Position numbers and translations under genes: made by a program. From Enterococcus dispar ATCC 51266 (GTDB lineage Bacteria > Bacillota > Bacilli > Lactobacillales > Enterococcaceae): a stretch of DNA of 64,000 bases. This document shows, piece by piece, positions 51,222 to 60,521 of the stretch; within the stretch, counting starts at the first letter, position 1, and the number at the start of each line of letters is the position of its first letter. Below the pieces are notes generated by a model that had not been told where the DNA came from, did no database searches, and saw only the letters and a list, made by a program, of their open reading frames with translations. The stretch lies in contig NZ_KE136354.1 in assembly GCF_000406945.1 (NCBI RefSeq), positions 2,015,290 to 2,079,289 of the forward strand. Direction: 5' to 3'.

Positions 51222-52556
51222 TTATTTTTGCCAGTGACGAAAAAGTGGCATGTATTGTGCTTTATCTCGGACTAAACCATGTACTTTTTCATTTAAAGCC
51301 GCCTGTAAGAAAAAGACTGCTTCCATTACTTCACGAGGGGTTTGAGCCTCTGCCTGATCGGCCCAAATAGCAAGGGCGATCATTGGTGTTTGAGCTAAAT
51401 AACGTGGGGATACCGACTGATTGTTGGCAAACAAATTGAGTTGAAATTCTTTTTGGATTTTTTCATAAGTGGGATAGGTATAACCTGCCATTTCCCCCAA
51501 AACATAATAAAAGTAATTGTCGTTATGGTTCACGACGTTGTACCCTTTTTCAAAAAAAGTAGTCACTGGTGCCATGTTTTTATGCCAACGAGTCCAATAA
51601 GAAATTTCACAATTTTGGGTTAGTTCCAATTGTTCATTGCGATTTAAGCGGTAAAAACCGTCATTCCACACCCGGACTGTAAAACCCAAAGCGCTCATTT
51701 TTGCCACTAATTGATTGACATAAGCAATAAAAATCTCAATTCCGCTAGCTTCTTGGCCAAATTTTTCAACGGCCGCTTGTTGTAAACTCGGATAAACTTC
51801 GACTTGGTCAAAATCAATAAATTCGTCTGCGCCAATGTGAAAGTAGCGACTTTCATGAAAAAGAGCCGCGTATTCCTGATAAATTTCAAAGACAAAGTCC
51901 ACCGCTTTTTTATTCAAAATGTCTAATGCACGTACATCTGATACGAGGTTTTCTGCTTCTAGTCGTTTTAAACACCACTGGGGATAATTTTTTAAGACTT
52001 GCTCCAAGTGACCGGGGCTGTCGATATCTGGAATAATTTCAATATAAAAAGTGCGACAATAAGCAATTAATTCTTGGACCTCTGCTTGCGTCAAATGATT
52101 TTGCGAGACAATTTCGGGATGCATTTTGGATTCAATCCCAAAACCCTCATTTTCAGAAAAATGCAGTTGTAAATGCGTAAAATTAAAGAGTGCCATGCTG
52201 CGAACTAAGCCCTTTAGAGTAGCAAGGGGATAAAACTTACGCCCAATGTCGATCATTAATGCGCGTTCTTTTATTTGAGGCAACTGAACTTGCCATTCCT
52301 CTTTAAAAAGCTCATGCAAAATAAGTTGCACGGCTCCATAAAACAGACCCGCCTTATTTTTAGCCAAAAGTTGGGGCACGCCATTTTCTTGATATAAAAA
52401 CTCCTGCATTAGTGTGGGCACTAGCGTCAGCTGAATTTTGCGTGGATGTGCCGTTGAAAATGTATACCCACATTCTTGAAACAGCTTCATGACGCGTTGG
52501 GCAACGTCTGTGGTTTTTGCAGTGTCTGTTTGAAAGCCAATTGAAATGGTAGTCAT
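51222..52556 (-). CDS. GH20 beta-N-acetylhexosaminidase
   Basis: 444 residues. GH20 barrel: ERALMIDIGRKFYPL, LHFSENEGFGIE, IPDIDSPGHLEQVL, and the catalytic Asp-Glu in HIGADEF near residue 244. Late segments SYWTRWHKN and ALAIWADQAEAQTP fit the substrate Trp/Asp positions. No signal peptide, so cytoplasmic. It would remove GlcNAc (or GalNAc) left on imported glycans. The ATG at 52556 has AAGGAG 6 bases upstream. Last gene of the GH125-GH38-GH20 set, separated from GH38 by a structured 117-base gap. Confidence 0.9.
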   Translation of the reverse strand: MTTISIGFQTDTAKTTDVAQRVMKLFQECGYTFSTAHPRKIQLTLVPTLMQEFLYQENGVPQLLAKNKAGLFYGAVQLILHELFKEEWQVQLPQIKERALMIDIGRKFYPLATLKGLVRSMALFNFTHLQLHFSENEGFGIESKMHPEIVSQNHLTQAEVQELIAYCRTFYIEIIPDIDSPGHLEQVLKNYPQWCLKRLEAENLVSDVRALDILNKKAVDFVFEIYQEYAALFHESRYFHIGADEFIDFDQVEVYPSLQQAAVEKFGQEASGIEIFIAYVNQLVAKMSALGFTVRVWNDGFYRLNRNEQLELTQNCEISYWTRWHKNMAPVTTFFEKGYNVVNHNDNYFYYVLGEMAGYTYPTYEKIQKEFQLNLFANNQSVSPRYLAQTPMIALAIWADQAEAQTPREVMEAVFFLQAALNEKVHGLVRDKAQYMPLFRHWQK

Positions 52557-52579
52557 TAAATTCTCCTTACTAATCAAAT

Positions 52580-52654
52580 ACCCGAGTTCTCATGCAGATT
52601 ACTTCCCTGCTGCCACAAGGCTGCAATGATTGTAAGCACACGGTAAACTCGGGT
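52580..52654 (-). other. Structured intercistronic element between GH38 and GH20
   Basis: Perfect 9-base arms ACCCGAGTT / AACTCGGGT enclose 57 bases that can form at least two further small stems (GCAG/CTGC and GCC/GGC types), giving a branched, 75-base structure. There is no T-run after it. It looks neither like a terminator nor like a tRNA (no TTCGA loop). It may set the relative level or stability of the two genes. Confidence 0.5.
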
Positions 52655-52673
52655 CTCTACTAACATCTAATTT

Positions 52674-55343
52674 TTAAAATTCGACAGTTCGAATTTCATA
52701 AGGGTGCAACGTATTGCTATATTCTTTTACGGGTTCTTCTAGTAGATTTAAGGTCTGATTTGGCTTCTGACCAGCTTTTTGTAACGTTAGGTCTTCTTCT
52801 TCACTACTTAAGTTATAGCCTCTTAAAATGAGTGCCGCATCGCTTTTACGGCGTTTTAAAGCCGTCGGTTCAAATTTTTCACCAGCCACTTCTACAAATG
52901 TCTGACTTGCCGCAAGTTTTCCACTGTGGACACTCGTTTGTTTGACGCTTAGAGGGACTTGGGCATTGTGAGCGCGTTTATAGCTCGCAAAGCGCATGTC
53001 AGCTGCACCATGAAGCTCAATTCCATAATTAAAAGTATGTTCACCCAGACATTGCGCTTCTGGTGTTGGGAAATAGCCCCAATCACCTAACTCACCGACG
53101 CAACGCAACAAAGTCAAAGCGATAGTATCGCCAACAATTTCGTATTCGTTTAAACCATAATTTGAGACCGTTAATCCAAATTCTTCATCATGTAAATTGA
53201 CAAAAGCATGTTGGTGTTGGGGATTTGTAGGATTTTCCCAATGTTTTGAAACCTGATTTGGTCGGACAACTGTTTCATAAATACTGTCAGCTTCATGGGT
53301 TGACACGTCTAACGTTGTAGGGAATAAGACCCGCAAACGATGGTCTTTGGCTTGATTATTCACCGTGGTCGCAAATTCCACCATTTTACTGTTTTTGTTT
53401 AACGTAATTTCGGTCACGATTGGATAACGAATAGTTTCATTACTGCGTCCAGCTTTACGGAAGCGGAAGTCGACTACTTTCTTTTGTTCTAAATCTAACA
53501 AGGCTGCTGCAGATTTAGGAATTTCCATTTCATGAGTTAAGCGGACTTTTGCCACTAAAGTGTTGTCTTCTACTATTTCAACTTGATGTGGGAAAAAAGT
53601 CGATAAAATCGCGTGATCGCCTTCCGGTTGTTTAAAGATATATTCATTGGCAATATCGCCTACATCTTCAAAAACTAACAAATCTCTTAATGTTTTACCT
53701 GTTTGCTTATTGGTCAAAGTTAAACTACCGTCTGTTTGAATTTCTGCTTTGACAAAGTCGTTTTCTAAAACTCGTCCGTTTTTTGCCACTAAAGATATAT
53801 CCATTTTGTTGTCTTGCCCCACCACTAAGGCAAAACTATCCCAAGAAAAACCTTTCATTGCTGCTACATCCAGTGTCACAGTGACATATTTTTCCATATA
53901 GGGAATGCGGAAACGATCTTTTGGTAAATCGTAATCAAAACGAATTTGTTCTTCACTAATCACAGCGGGTACAACTTCACCTTCTTGATTGATGACGTGA
54001 TACGTCTGTGCCGGTTCTTTGGCTAATTTATCGTAGCCGTCAGCAGGATATAATTCAGCAAACGTCACCCGTTTCACTTCGATGTCAAAGCTAGCTACGC
54101 CACTTTTAGTTGTGCCGGCGGTATTGAAAACAACAAATGGAAAACTTTCTTTGGGAAATTTTGAAGTATCGATTGCACCTGTTAACGCTTCACTGGCTGC
54201 ATCGGCCAAATATTTCCCAACTTCATTGGCTTTTTCAAAGCGCGGCATCATTTCCCGATGCACTTCATCAACAGAACAGCCACAAATGCTATCGTGGGGA
54301 TGATTTTGCATCAACGTTTTCCAAGCATAATCCAATTCATCAAAAGGATAACTGCCGGCAACGTCATAGGCCATTGCCGCAAGAGGTTCTGTCACATTTT
54401 CCAATTGCCGACTAACCCGTGTATTCCATTGTTTTAAATAAACACGAGCCGAAGCGGTATTGGCTAAAGTAAACCAGCCATCGGTTTCTTGCGAAGTCAA
54501 TTCGCCGGCAACTGTACCTAAATCTTTAGGCAAATCCTCTTTGACGGCGGCTAAATAATCGGTAAAATTCGAATGAATAAATTCATAATCAGGATATAAT
54601 TCATTGGCTAATTTTATCGCTTGGGCCACATCCTTTTGAACCGGTTGATGATCGACCCCATTCATCATTAATAAATGATTTGTAGCCGCAAATTTTTCCG
54701 CGTCTGCTAATTTTTGATCCCAAAAAGTGCGCGCCGCTTGTTCCTCGGCGGGAATTTCATTCCCATTTGAATACCAATTGGCAAATAATAGCCCAAAAAT
54801 ATCAGTACCGTCTGGGCCTATCCAATTCATCTCAGAATATTGAGACGTGTAATTGTCGTCTGAAAGCACTTGGTTATCAAAGCCAATTGGTTTGACGCCT
54901 CGACCAAAAGCAGCAGCTTCTAAATTCGCTTGTTTCATCATCTGCGGCGTTTGCCCCATATTGCCAAAAGTATCTGGGAAATAGCCCAACATAACCGGCG
55001 TTCCCCATTTTTTACTATCTTCCATGCCGATTAACATGTTACGCACATTGGATTCAGAGCTGGTTAAAAAATCATCTTGCAAAATATAAAATGGTCCAAT
55101 GCGTAATTTTCCGGCATCAATGGCTTTTTGCACCGCTTCTTTTTTCTCGGGACGAACTTGTAAATAGTCATCCAAAATAATGGTTTGACCATCTAAATGA
55201 AAGCTGTTAAAGTCCGGGTCAGTTTCAAATAATTCCAATAAATCGTCCATTAACGTAACCAGACGCATATGGTGTTGTTCATACGCCATGTACCATTCAC
55301 GATCCCAATGACTATGGGAAATGATATATACTTTTTTCTTCAT
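52674..55343 (-). CDS. GH38 alpha-mannosidase
   Basis: 889 residues. GH38 marks: SHSHWDREWY (zinc ligands His and Asp, residues 9-18), the nucleophile Asp in GYFPDTFGN near residue 124, MMNGVDHQPVQ, and QNHPHDSICGCSVDEVH near 344-355 with further zinc ligands. A long beta-rich C-terminal half follows. No signal peptide, so it acts in the cytoplasm. The streptococcal relatives cut alpha-1,3-linked mannose, fitting trimming of high-mannose N-glycan arms. It begins 55 bases after the GH125 gene, behind a terminator-like hairpin and AGGAGA. Confidence 0.93.
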   Translation of the reverse strand: MKKKVYIISHSHWDREWYMAYEQHHMRLVTLMDDLLELFETDPDFNSFHLDGQTIILDDYLQVRPEKKEAVQKAIDAGKLRIGPFYILQDDFLTSSESNVRNMLIGMEDSKKWGTPVMLGYFPDTFGNMGQTPQMMKQANLEAAAFGRGVKPIGFDNQVLSDDNYTSQYSEMNWIGPDGTDIFGLLFANWYSNGNEIPAEEQAARTFWDQKLADAEKFAATNHLLMMNGVDHQPVQKDVAQAIKLANELYPDYEFIHSNFTDYLAAVKEDLPKDLGTVAGELTSQETDGWFTLANTASARVYLKQWNTRVSRQLENVTEPLAAMAYDVAGSYPFDELDYAWKTLMQNHPHDSICGCSVDEVHREMMPRFEKANEVGKYLADAASEALTGAIDTSKFPKESFPFVVFNTAGTTKSGVASFDIEVKRVTFAELYPADGYDKLAKEPAQTYHVINQEGEVVPAVISEEQIRFDYDLPKDRFRIPYMEKYVTVTLDVAAMKGFSWDSFALVVGQDNKMDISLVAKNGRVLENDFVKAEIQTDGSLTLTNKQTGKTLRDLLVFEDVGDIANEYIFKQPEGDHAILSTFFPHQVEIVEDNTLVAKVRLTHEMEIPKSAAALLDLEQKKVVDFRFRKAGRSNETIRYPIVTEITLNKNSKMVEFATTVNNQAKDHRLRVLFPTTLDVSTHEADSIYETVVRPNQVSKHWENPTNPQHQHAFVNLHDEEFGLTVSNYGLNEYEIVGDTIALTLLRCVGELGDWGYFPTPEAQCLGEHTFNYGIELHGAADMRFASYKRAHNAQVPLSVKQTSVHSGKLAASQTFVEVAGEKFEPTALKRRKSDAALILRGYNLSSEEEDLTLQKAGQKPNQTLNLLEEPVKEYSNTLHPYEIRTVEF

Positions 55344-55357
55344 TACTATCGTCTCCT

Positions 55358-55390
55358 AAAAAATGGCGGCCAGCCATTACGACAGCCGCC
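55358..55390 (-). terminator. Terminator-like hairpin (attenuator) between GH125 and GH38
   Basis: Minus strand: GGCGGC (complement of 55385-55390) pairs with GCCGCC (complement of 55365-55370), followed by ATTTTTT. An alternative AATGGC/GCCATT hairpin shares its bases. It ends just before the GH38 ribosome binding site, so it could reduce read-through to GH38 and GH20. Confidence 0.6.
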
Positions 55391-55398
55391 TGTTCTGA

Positions 55399-56688
55399 TT
55401 ATTTTTTCACTTGAATATCAAAATAGTCCATGACCAACTCACAAAACATCATATTGGCCCAAGAAAACCATTCCCTTGTGTATTGATTGGGATCATCCAC
55501 ATCAAAACCTTCATGCATCAAGTGCGTACCAGCATCGGTTGCAACTAATTGATTTAAGATGCGTTCTTTTTCAGCTTTATCAGCCGTTGTCATGCCTTCC
55601 ATTGCCATGGCGATCGGCCAAACATAATTTTCAGGTGTATGAGAAGAACCGATTCCTTTGGCAAACTTTCCTTCATAAAAATAAGGATTTTCTTTACTTA
55701 GTAAAGTTTGACGTGTTGCCAAATATTGGGGGTCATCCATCGTGCCGTAACCCAGATATGGCGCTGAAATCAAGTTGGGGACATTACTGTCATCTTGAAT
55801 CGTCGCATTCCCTTTTCCGTCGACTTCATAGGCAAAAATAGTTTCGCCTGCTTGATTTGTGGTACGGCCGTACTCTTTAATGCCTGCTTCAATTTGAACT
55901 TTTAATTTATGCGCCCAGGCAACAACTTCCTCGTCTTTTAAAACCGTGCTGAAAATTTCTTCTAAATAACCTAAAATCACGACAGCAAACATATTAGAAG
56001 GAACTAAATAGCCATAATTACAAGCATCATCACTTGGACGAAATCCTGACCACGTCATGCCAGTTGGCACAACTTCAGCTCCTTTTCCTTCATTAATCAA
56101 AGTATCTTCTTTGCGGTCTGTATCGCGCACAAAAGTATAAGGAGAGTTACTGTGATCTTGTTCTGTTGTAAAGACCGTCAATATTTTATCTACTCCAGAA
56201 ACAAAATCTTCATTGAATTGATCAGTTCTGCCAGTATTTTTATAAAGCAAGTAAGCCAATTGTACTGGATAGCATAAGGAATCGATTTCATATTTTCGTT
56301 CCCAAATCCAATCGTTCATTGTAGTATGGTCGCTTTGGTGCCCCGCCCCATTGGCTTCTTCGTTAAACGCGTTGGCATAAGGGTCGATATTAATATAATA
56401 AAATTGTTTTTTGACTAAACCGGAAATCATCGCTGCTAAATCTTCATCTTCTTTTGCCACTACTAGATAAGGTCGGACTTGGGCAGTAGAATCCCGTAAC
56501 CACATCGCCGGAATATCACCCGTTAATAAAAAAGTGCTACCGTCATCATGGCGTTTGACCGTTGTTAGTAATGTGTTGGCAAATGCGGCATTAAAATTTT
56601 CCGCCCAGTCAGCATGTTCACTGCCACATTTGGTGGTGATTTCATCCATAAATTGTTGAATCGATTTTGGTATATCTTTATAAGTCAT
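55399..56688 (-). CDS. GH125 exo-alpha-1,6-mannosidase
   Basis: 429 residues, full length for GH125. Hallmarks: TGDIPAMWLRDSTAQVRPYL, NGAGHQSDHTTMNDWIWERKYE, the general acid Asp in FRPSDDACNYGYLVPSN near residue 217 and the base Glu in YTREWFSWANMMF near 405. It removes terminal alpha-1,6-mannose by inversion. No signal peptide, so cytoplasmic. First gene of the GH125-GH38-GH20 run, with AGAGGAG before the ATG, and divergent from the regulator gene. Confidence 0.94.
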   Translation of the reverse strand: MTYKDIPKSIQQFMDEITTKCGSEHADWAENFNAAFANTLLTTVKRHDDGSTFLLTGDIPAMWLRDSTAQVRPYLVVAKEDEDLAAMISGLVKKQFYYINIDPYANAFNEEANGAGHQSDHTTMNDWIWERKYEIDSLCYPVQLAYLLYKNTGRTDQFNEDFVSGVDKILTVFTTEQDHSNSPYTFVRDTDRKEDTLINEGKGAEVVPTGMTWSGFRPSDDACNYGYLVPSNMFAVVILGYLEEIFSTVLKDEEVVAWAHKLKVQIEAGIKEYGRTTNQAGETIFAYEVDGKGNATIQDDSNVPNLISAPYLGYGTMDDPQYLATRQTLLSKENPYFYEGKFAKGIGSSHTPENYVWPIAMAMEGMTTADKAEKERILNQLVATDAGTHLMHEGFDVDDPNQYTREWFSWANMMFCELVMDYFDIQVKK

Positions 56689-56710
56689 TTTTACTTTCTC
56701 CTCTAATAAA

Positions 56711-56835
56711 TGATATATCTTTACTGATGAACTGATTATATAGTACTTATTCTTTTATGTCTACGCTTTCAAAAAAGTTTTTTTAATTATTTACAGCAGA
56801 AAAATATGTGCTAAACTACTATATATGATATACCA
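56711..56835. promoter_or_regulatory. Divergent promoters of the mannosidase genes with cre and operator candidates
   Basis: Minus strand: TAGACA (56758-56763), 17 bases, TATAAT (56735-56740) for GH125. The cre-like TGAAAGCGTAGACA (complement of 56758-56771, 13 of 14) covers the -35. Plus strand: TTTACA (56790-56795), 16 bases, TAAACT (56812-56817) for the regulator. GATATATCA (minus, 56711-56719) and GATATACCA (plus, 56827-56835) sit just after each -10 and may be operator half-sites. Confidence 0.6.
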
Positions 56836-56850
56836 ACTAAGGAGAAAAAA

Positions 56851-57885
56851 ATGGAACCTTTATATTTAAAAATTTTACGAGACTTGGAGTATAACATCAC
56901 CAGTGGTAAGTTTGCTGCTGGTGACCAATTACCCACGGAAAAAGAATTATCTGAGCAATATAACGTTAGCCGCATTACCTCTAAGCGCGCATTAAATGAA
57001 TTAGAACAACAAGGCCTAATTAAGCGTACCCGAGGAAAAGGCAGTTTTGTGACTGGTGCAACTTCAGAAAATAATACCACCAATCGAATTTTACTCTTGC
57101 TGCCTTTTACAGACGATGTTGCCATTGGAAATTTATCCGGGAGTATTTTACCTGTTATGCAAAACGCGCAATATGAGTTGATGATGGTAACGTATGATTT
57201 TTTGAATACCCATACAGCCCAAGATATTAAAAATGAGTTCGATGGCTTAATTTACTACACAGAAGATGAAAATCAACATTTGGATGTGCTATTTGAATTG
57301 TCTTTTGCTGATTTTCCCATCGTGCTTTTAGATAAAGAAGTTCCTGATTTAAACTTACCGTCTTTTTTAGCAGATAACTTAGCAGGAGGCAAAGAGGCCT
57401 GTGACTATCTCATTAAAGCGGGACACAAAAAAATCGCCTATTTATTTGGGGATCACTATCACCCACAATCGACCCGGCAACGTTACTTAGGCTATATTCA
57501 AAGTTTAATGGAACATCACATTTCTTTTCATACATCATTTGAAGAAGACACAACCAGCGAGGAGCGTTTAATCGACTACGTTAAACAACATCAAATTACT
57601 GCTTTTGTGTGTGAAAATGACATCACGGCTATACAAGCGATGCGAACATTGCGACAAGCCGGATTTGCCATTCCTCAAGATATTTCTTTGGTGGGATTTG
57701 ATAATATTCAAGCAGCCATTTTCGTTGATCCACCGCTTACTACCATTTCACAAAACTTTAAAGCTATTGGTGAAACAGCCGGTAAAGCTTTATTAAGTTG
57801 GATAAAAACCAAACAAAAACCACAAAGTCAAAAAATTCCCGTGACACTTTTTGTCCGGGAATCAACAAAGGAGATTAAAGCATGA
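56851..57885 (+). CDS. GntR-type regulator with LacI-like sugar-binding domain
   Basis: 344 residues. N-terminal GntR winged helix (about 1-70: LEYNITSGKFAAGDQLPTEKEL, YNVSRITSKRALNELEQQGLI, RTRGKGSF) fused to a LacI/GalR-type periplasmic-binding-protein domain (about 78-340: DGLIYYTEDE, YLIKAGHKKIAYLFGDH, VGFDNIQAAIFVDPPLTTISQ). This AraR-like layout senses a sugar. Its gene lies divergent from GH125 and overlaps the GH92 start by 4 bases, so it is likely the local regulator of the mannosidases. The inducer is probably a mannose oligosaccharide (inference). Confidence 0.92.
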   Translation: MEPLYLKILRDLEYNITSGKFAAGDQLPTEKELSEQYNVSRITSKRALNELEQQGLIKRTRGKGSFVTGATSENNTTNRILLLLPFTDDVAIGNLSGSILPVMQNAQYELMMVTYDFLNTHTAQDIKNEFDGLIYYTEDENQHLDVLFELSFADFPIVLLDKEVPDLNLPSFLADNLAGGKEACDYLIKAGHKKIAYLFGDHYHPQSTRQRYLGYIQSLMEHHISFHTSFEEDTTSEERLIDYVKQHQITAFVCENDITAIQAMRTLRQAGFAIPQDISLVGFDNIQAAIFVDPPLTTISQNFKAIGETAGKALLSWIKTKQKPQSQKIPVTLFVRESTKEIKA

Positions 57886-60026
57886 TTGAAACAATTGATA
57901 CACGTCACGGTACCGCCAATCAACACAGCTTTTCAAACGGCAACTGCCTCCCTTACACTGGCGTTCCCTTTGGCATGAATTATTTTGCACCTCAAACAAC
58001 AGATGCTAAGGGGAGTTGGTGGTTTCATCCAGAAGACCGCACCTTTCAAGGTTATCGTATTACCCATCAGCCAAGTCCGTGGATGGGGGATTTTTCCCAT
58101 GTCCTTTTCACCCCTATCAGCGGTGACCTAGCAGATGTTTCTTTATTTCACGCCCAAAGTTCTTATCGACCAGAAGAAGCGCTTTTTCGTCCTTTTGAAC
58201 TTTCTATTCGGCAATTGCGTTATAACATTGCTTCGACTGTAATTCCCAGTATGTATGGGGGCATTTTAGCTATTAATTATGAAAAAACGCAAAATGGGCT
58301 AATGCTTACTTTACCTGGTGCAAAAGAAATTACGCAGCCAAATGACCATGAATTACAAGTCAGTGTCGTGAATTTTTCTGGCGCAGAAGATGATAATTTC
58401 ACTTTTTATCTTTCCATTCACTTTGAAAAACCCATTCACAGTCTAAAAAAAGTCACTGGTGAAAAAACTTTTATTGTCTTGGATTTTGGCAACGAAAAAA
58501 CGCAAACGCTTCATTTGGGAACTTCATTTATCAGCTTTGAACAAGCAACACGTAATCGCCTGCGAGAACAAGAACTTTCCTTAGCTGATTTTCGCCAGGC
58601 TAGTCAGTCTGAATGGGAAAATTACTTTGAGCGGGTGCAAGTTGAACATACCAATCCTGCCCATACCAAAACGTTTTATCATAATTTGTATCGGATTTTC
58701 TTATTCCCGCAAACCTTTTATGAGTTAGACGAAAATGAGGAAAAAATTCATTACGATACCTTTAATAAAACTGTCAAACCTGGCGTTTTATACACCAATA
58801 ACGGTTTTTGGGATACGTATAAAACTGTCTATCCGTTTTATTCTCTTGTGGCCAAAGAAAAATACGAAGAAATGCTGGAAGGTTTTTTAACCAGCTATGA
58901 AGAAACCGGCTTTTTACCAAAATGGTTATCACCAGATGAACGGGGGCTTATGCCTGGTACTTTAATTGATGCTGTGATTGCCGATGCAGCGGTTAAAGAT
59001 ATTCGTCCTGATTTGATGCCCCGCCTCTTAGAAGCGATGAAAAAGGGAGCGACAGTCCAAAGCGACAAACAAAACTACGGACGCCAAGGAACATTGGATT
59101 ATTTAAAATATGGTTATGTGCCAAGTGATTACCACGAATCAGTTAACCACACACTGGATTATGCCTACAGTGATTTTTGTATCAGTCAAGTAGCACAAAC
59201 ATTAGCCGACGAACAAACCGCAACATATTATGCCCAACAAGCGCTGAATTATCAAAATATTTTTGATACCCAAACAGGCTTTATGCGGGCAAAAGACAAA
59301 GAAGGGAATTTCCGCGAAGGATTTTCGCCGATTTCTTGGGGTAAGGATTACGCAGAAGGCAGTACTTGGCAAAGTAGTTTTGCGGTCTATCAAGATTTCC
59401 AAGGTCTAATCAATCAAATGGGCGGCAACAAAGCCTTCACTGAAAAATTAATTGAATTATGTAACCAATCTCCTGATTTTGAAGTGACTGGTTATGGCTT
59501 TGAAATTCATGAGATGAGCGAAATGGCCGCCATTGAATTTGGCCAGTTGGCAATTTCCAACCAGCCAAGTTTTCACTATCCGTATCTTTTTAGTTACGTT
59601 GGCAAACCTGAAATGGCCCAACCACTGATTAAAAGTTTACTGACAGAATGTTTTAGCGCCGCCACAGACGGTTATCCCGGCGACGAAGACAACGGCAGTA
59701 TGGCCGGTTGGTATATCTTTAATTCACTTGGTTTTTATCCTGTCAGCCCCGGTACTGGCGAATACGTAATTGGCATGCCTTTAGTCAAAAAAGCCACTCT
59801 AAAATTATCAAGTGGCAAGACATTGACGATTAATGCCACACCAAATCACCCGCAACAACTATTTTTACAAGAAACCAAATTCAATGGGGATGTAACAGAA
59901 AAACTTTTCTTCACCCATGAAGAATTAAGTCATGGTGGTACAATTGACTTTACGCTTGGTATCGTGCCAAATCCAAAAGAACATACTGCCTCAGATTTAC
60001 CTTTTTCATTAAGTTCAAAAAAATAG
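57882..60026 (+). CDS. GH92 alpha-mannosidase (probably alpha-1,2)
   Basis: 714 residues. GH92 pattern: IDTRHGTANQHSFSNGNCLPYTGVPFGMN at the start, then WWFHPEDRTFQGYRITHQPSPWMGD, NNGFWDTYKTVYPF, and YPGDEDNGSMAGWYIFNSLGFYP near residue 600, with catalytic Glu/Asp and calcium-binding residues. It is an inverting, calcium-dependent enzyme. No signal peptide; most Bacteroides relatives are secreted, but those of streptococci are inside. Translation starts at ATGA overlapping the regulator stop, with AAAGGAG. It would trim alpha-1,2-mannose before GH38 and GH125 act. Confidence 0.93.
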   Translation: MIETIDTRHGTANQHSFSNGNCLPYTGVPFGMNYFAPQTTDAKGSWWFHPEDRTFQGYRITHQPSPWMGDFSHVLFTPISGDLADVSLFHAQSSYRPEEALFRPFELSIRQLRYNIASTVIPSMYGGILAINYEKTQNGLMLTLPGAKEITQPNDHELQVSVVNFSGAEDDNFTFYLSIHFEKPIHSLKKVTGEKTFIVLDFGNEKTQTLHLGTSFISFEQATRNRLREQELSLADFRQASQSEWENYFERVQVEHTNPAHTKTFYHNLYRIFLFPQTFYELDENEEKIHYDTFNKTVKPGVLYTNNGFWDTYKTVYPFYSLVAKEKYEEMLEGFLTSYEETGFLPKWLSPDERGLMPGTLIDAVIADAAVKDIRPDLMPRLLEAMKKGATVQSDKQNYGRQGTLDYLKYGYVPSDYHESVNHTLDYAYSDFCISQVAQTLADEQTATYYAQQALNYQNIFDTQTGFMRAKDKEGNFREGFSPISWGKDYAEGSTWQSSFAVYQDFQGLINQMGGNKAFTEKLIELCNQSPDFEVTGYGFEIHEMSEMAAIEFGQLAISNQPSFHYPYLFSYVGKPEMAQPLIKSLLTECFSAATDGYPGDEDNGSMAGWYIFNSLGFYPVSPGTGEYVIGMPLVKKATLKLSSGKTLTINATPNHPQQLFLQETKFNGDVTEKLFFTHEELSHGGTIDFTLGIVPNPKEHTASDLPFSLSSKK

Positions 60027-60033
60027 CATTCAC

Positions 60034-60076
60034 AAAAAAGCAAAGCTCGCCAGATTTTAGCGAACTTTGCTTTTTT
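60034..60076 (+). terminator. Terminator after GH92
   Basis: AAAAAAGCAAAG / CTTTGCTTTTTT with inner TCGC/GCGA pairing, 7 bases after the stop, ending in TTTTTT. Confidence 0.88.
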
Positions 60077-60105
60077 ATTATCCGTAAAGCTTTATAAACG
60101 CGCAT

Positions 60106-60436
60106 AACTCGCTAGTATTAAGATCGAATTTCAATAAATTATCCTTCAAAATTCTCATAATTTCAGCTTATTGTCCCAGCGAGTTAGTTTGGAAAGCTAG
60201 ACACGGTACACTAAGAAAAGTGGAACAAATTCGACCAACGCTCAAAAAATAGGGCGAAATCTTGATAAATCCCTCTTTGATTTCACCTGATTTTGACTTA
60301 TTGCCCTAGAAAGCTGGTTTGTGAAGCTAGATCAAAGAAACGCTAAGTGCAGTGGGAACTCTTTGGCATTAAGGAGGAATTATACGAAATTATTCCGCAA
60401 ATTTCGTATAATTTGGACTTCATGCCGCCAAAAGTT
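60106..60436. repeat. Three tandem long-hairpin repeats
   Basis: Hairpins at 60106-60185, 60237-60316 (degenerate) and 60357-60436. The outer ones have arms of about 35 bases beginning AACTC and holding ATTAAG and a CGAAT/GGAAT element. GAAGCTAG or AAAGCTAG follows each of the first two. They match the repeats at 7225-7403 and 20840-20932. No real ORF: the short frame at 60347-60541 is only repeat sequence. Confidence 0.7.
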
Positions 60437-60521
60437 CATTGGCGCAACAAACCAGCAATCATCCCAGTCTATCGCTTTGTTCCTTCTGAAAATCCTATAA
60501 TTCCTTTGCCTGCAAAAAAAT

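Noticed and set aside
52580-52654. tRNA-like element of about 75 bases
   Set aside because: The closing stem has 9 pairs and the inside lacks a T-loop TTCRA and a recognisable anticodon arm, so it is not a tRNA.
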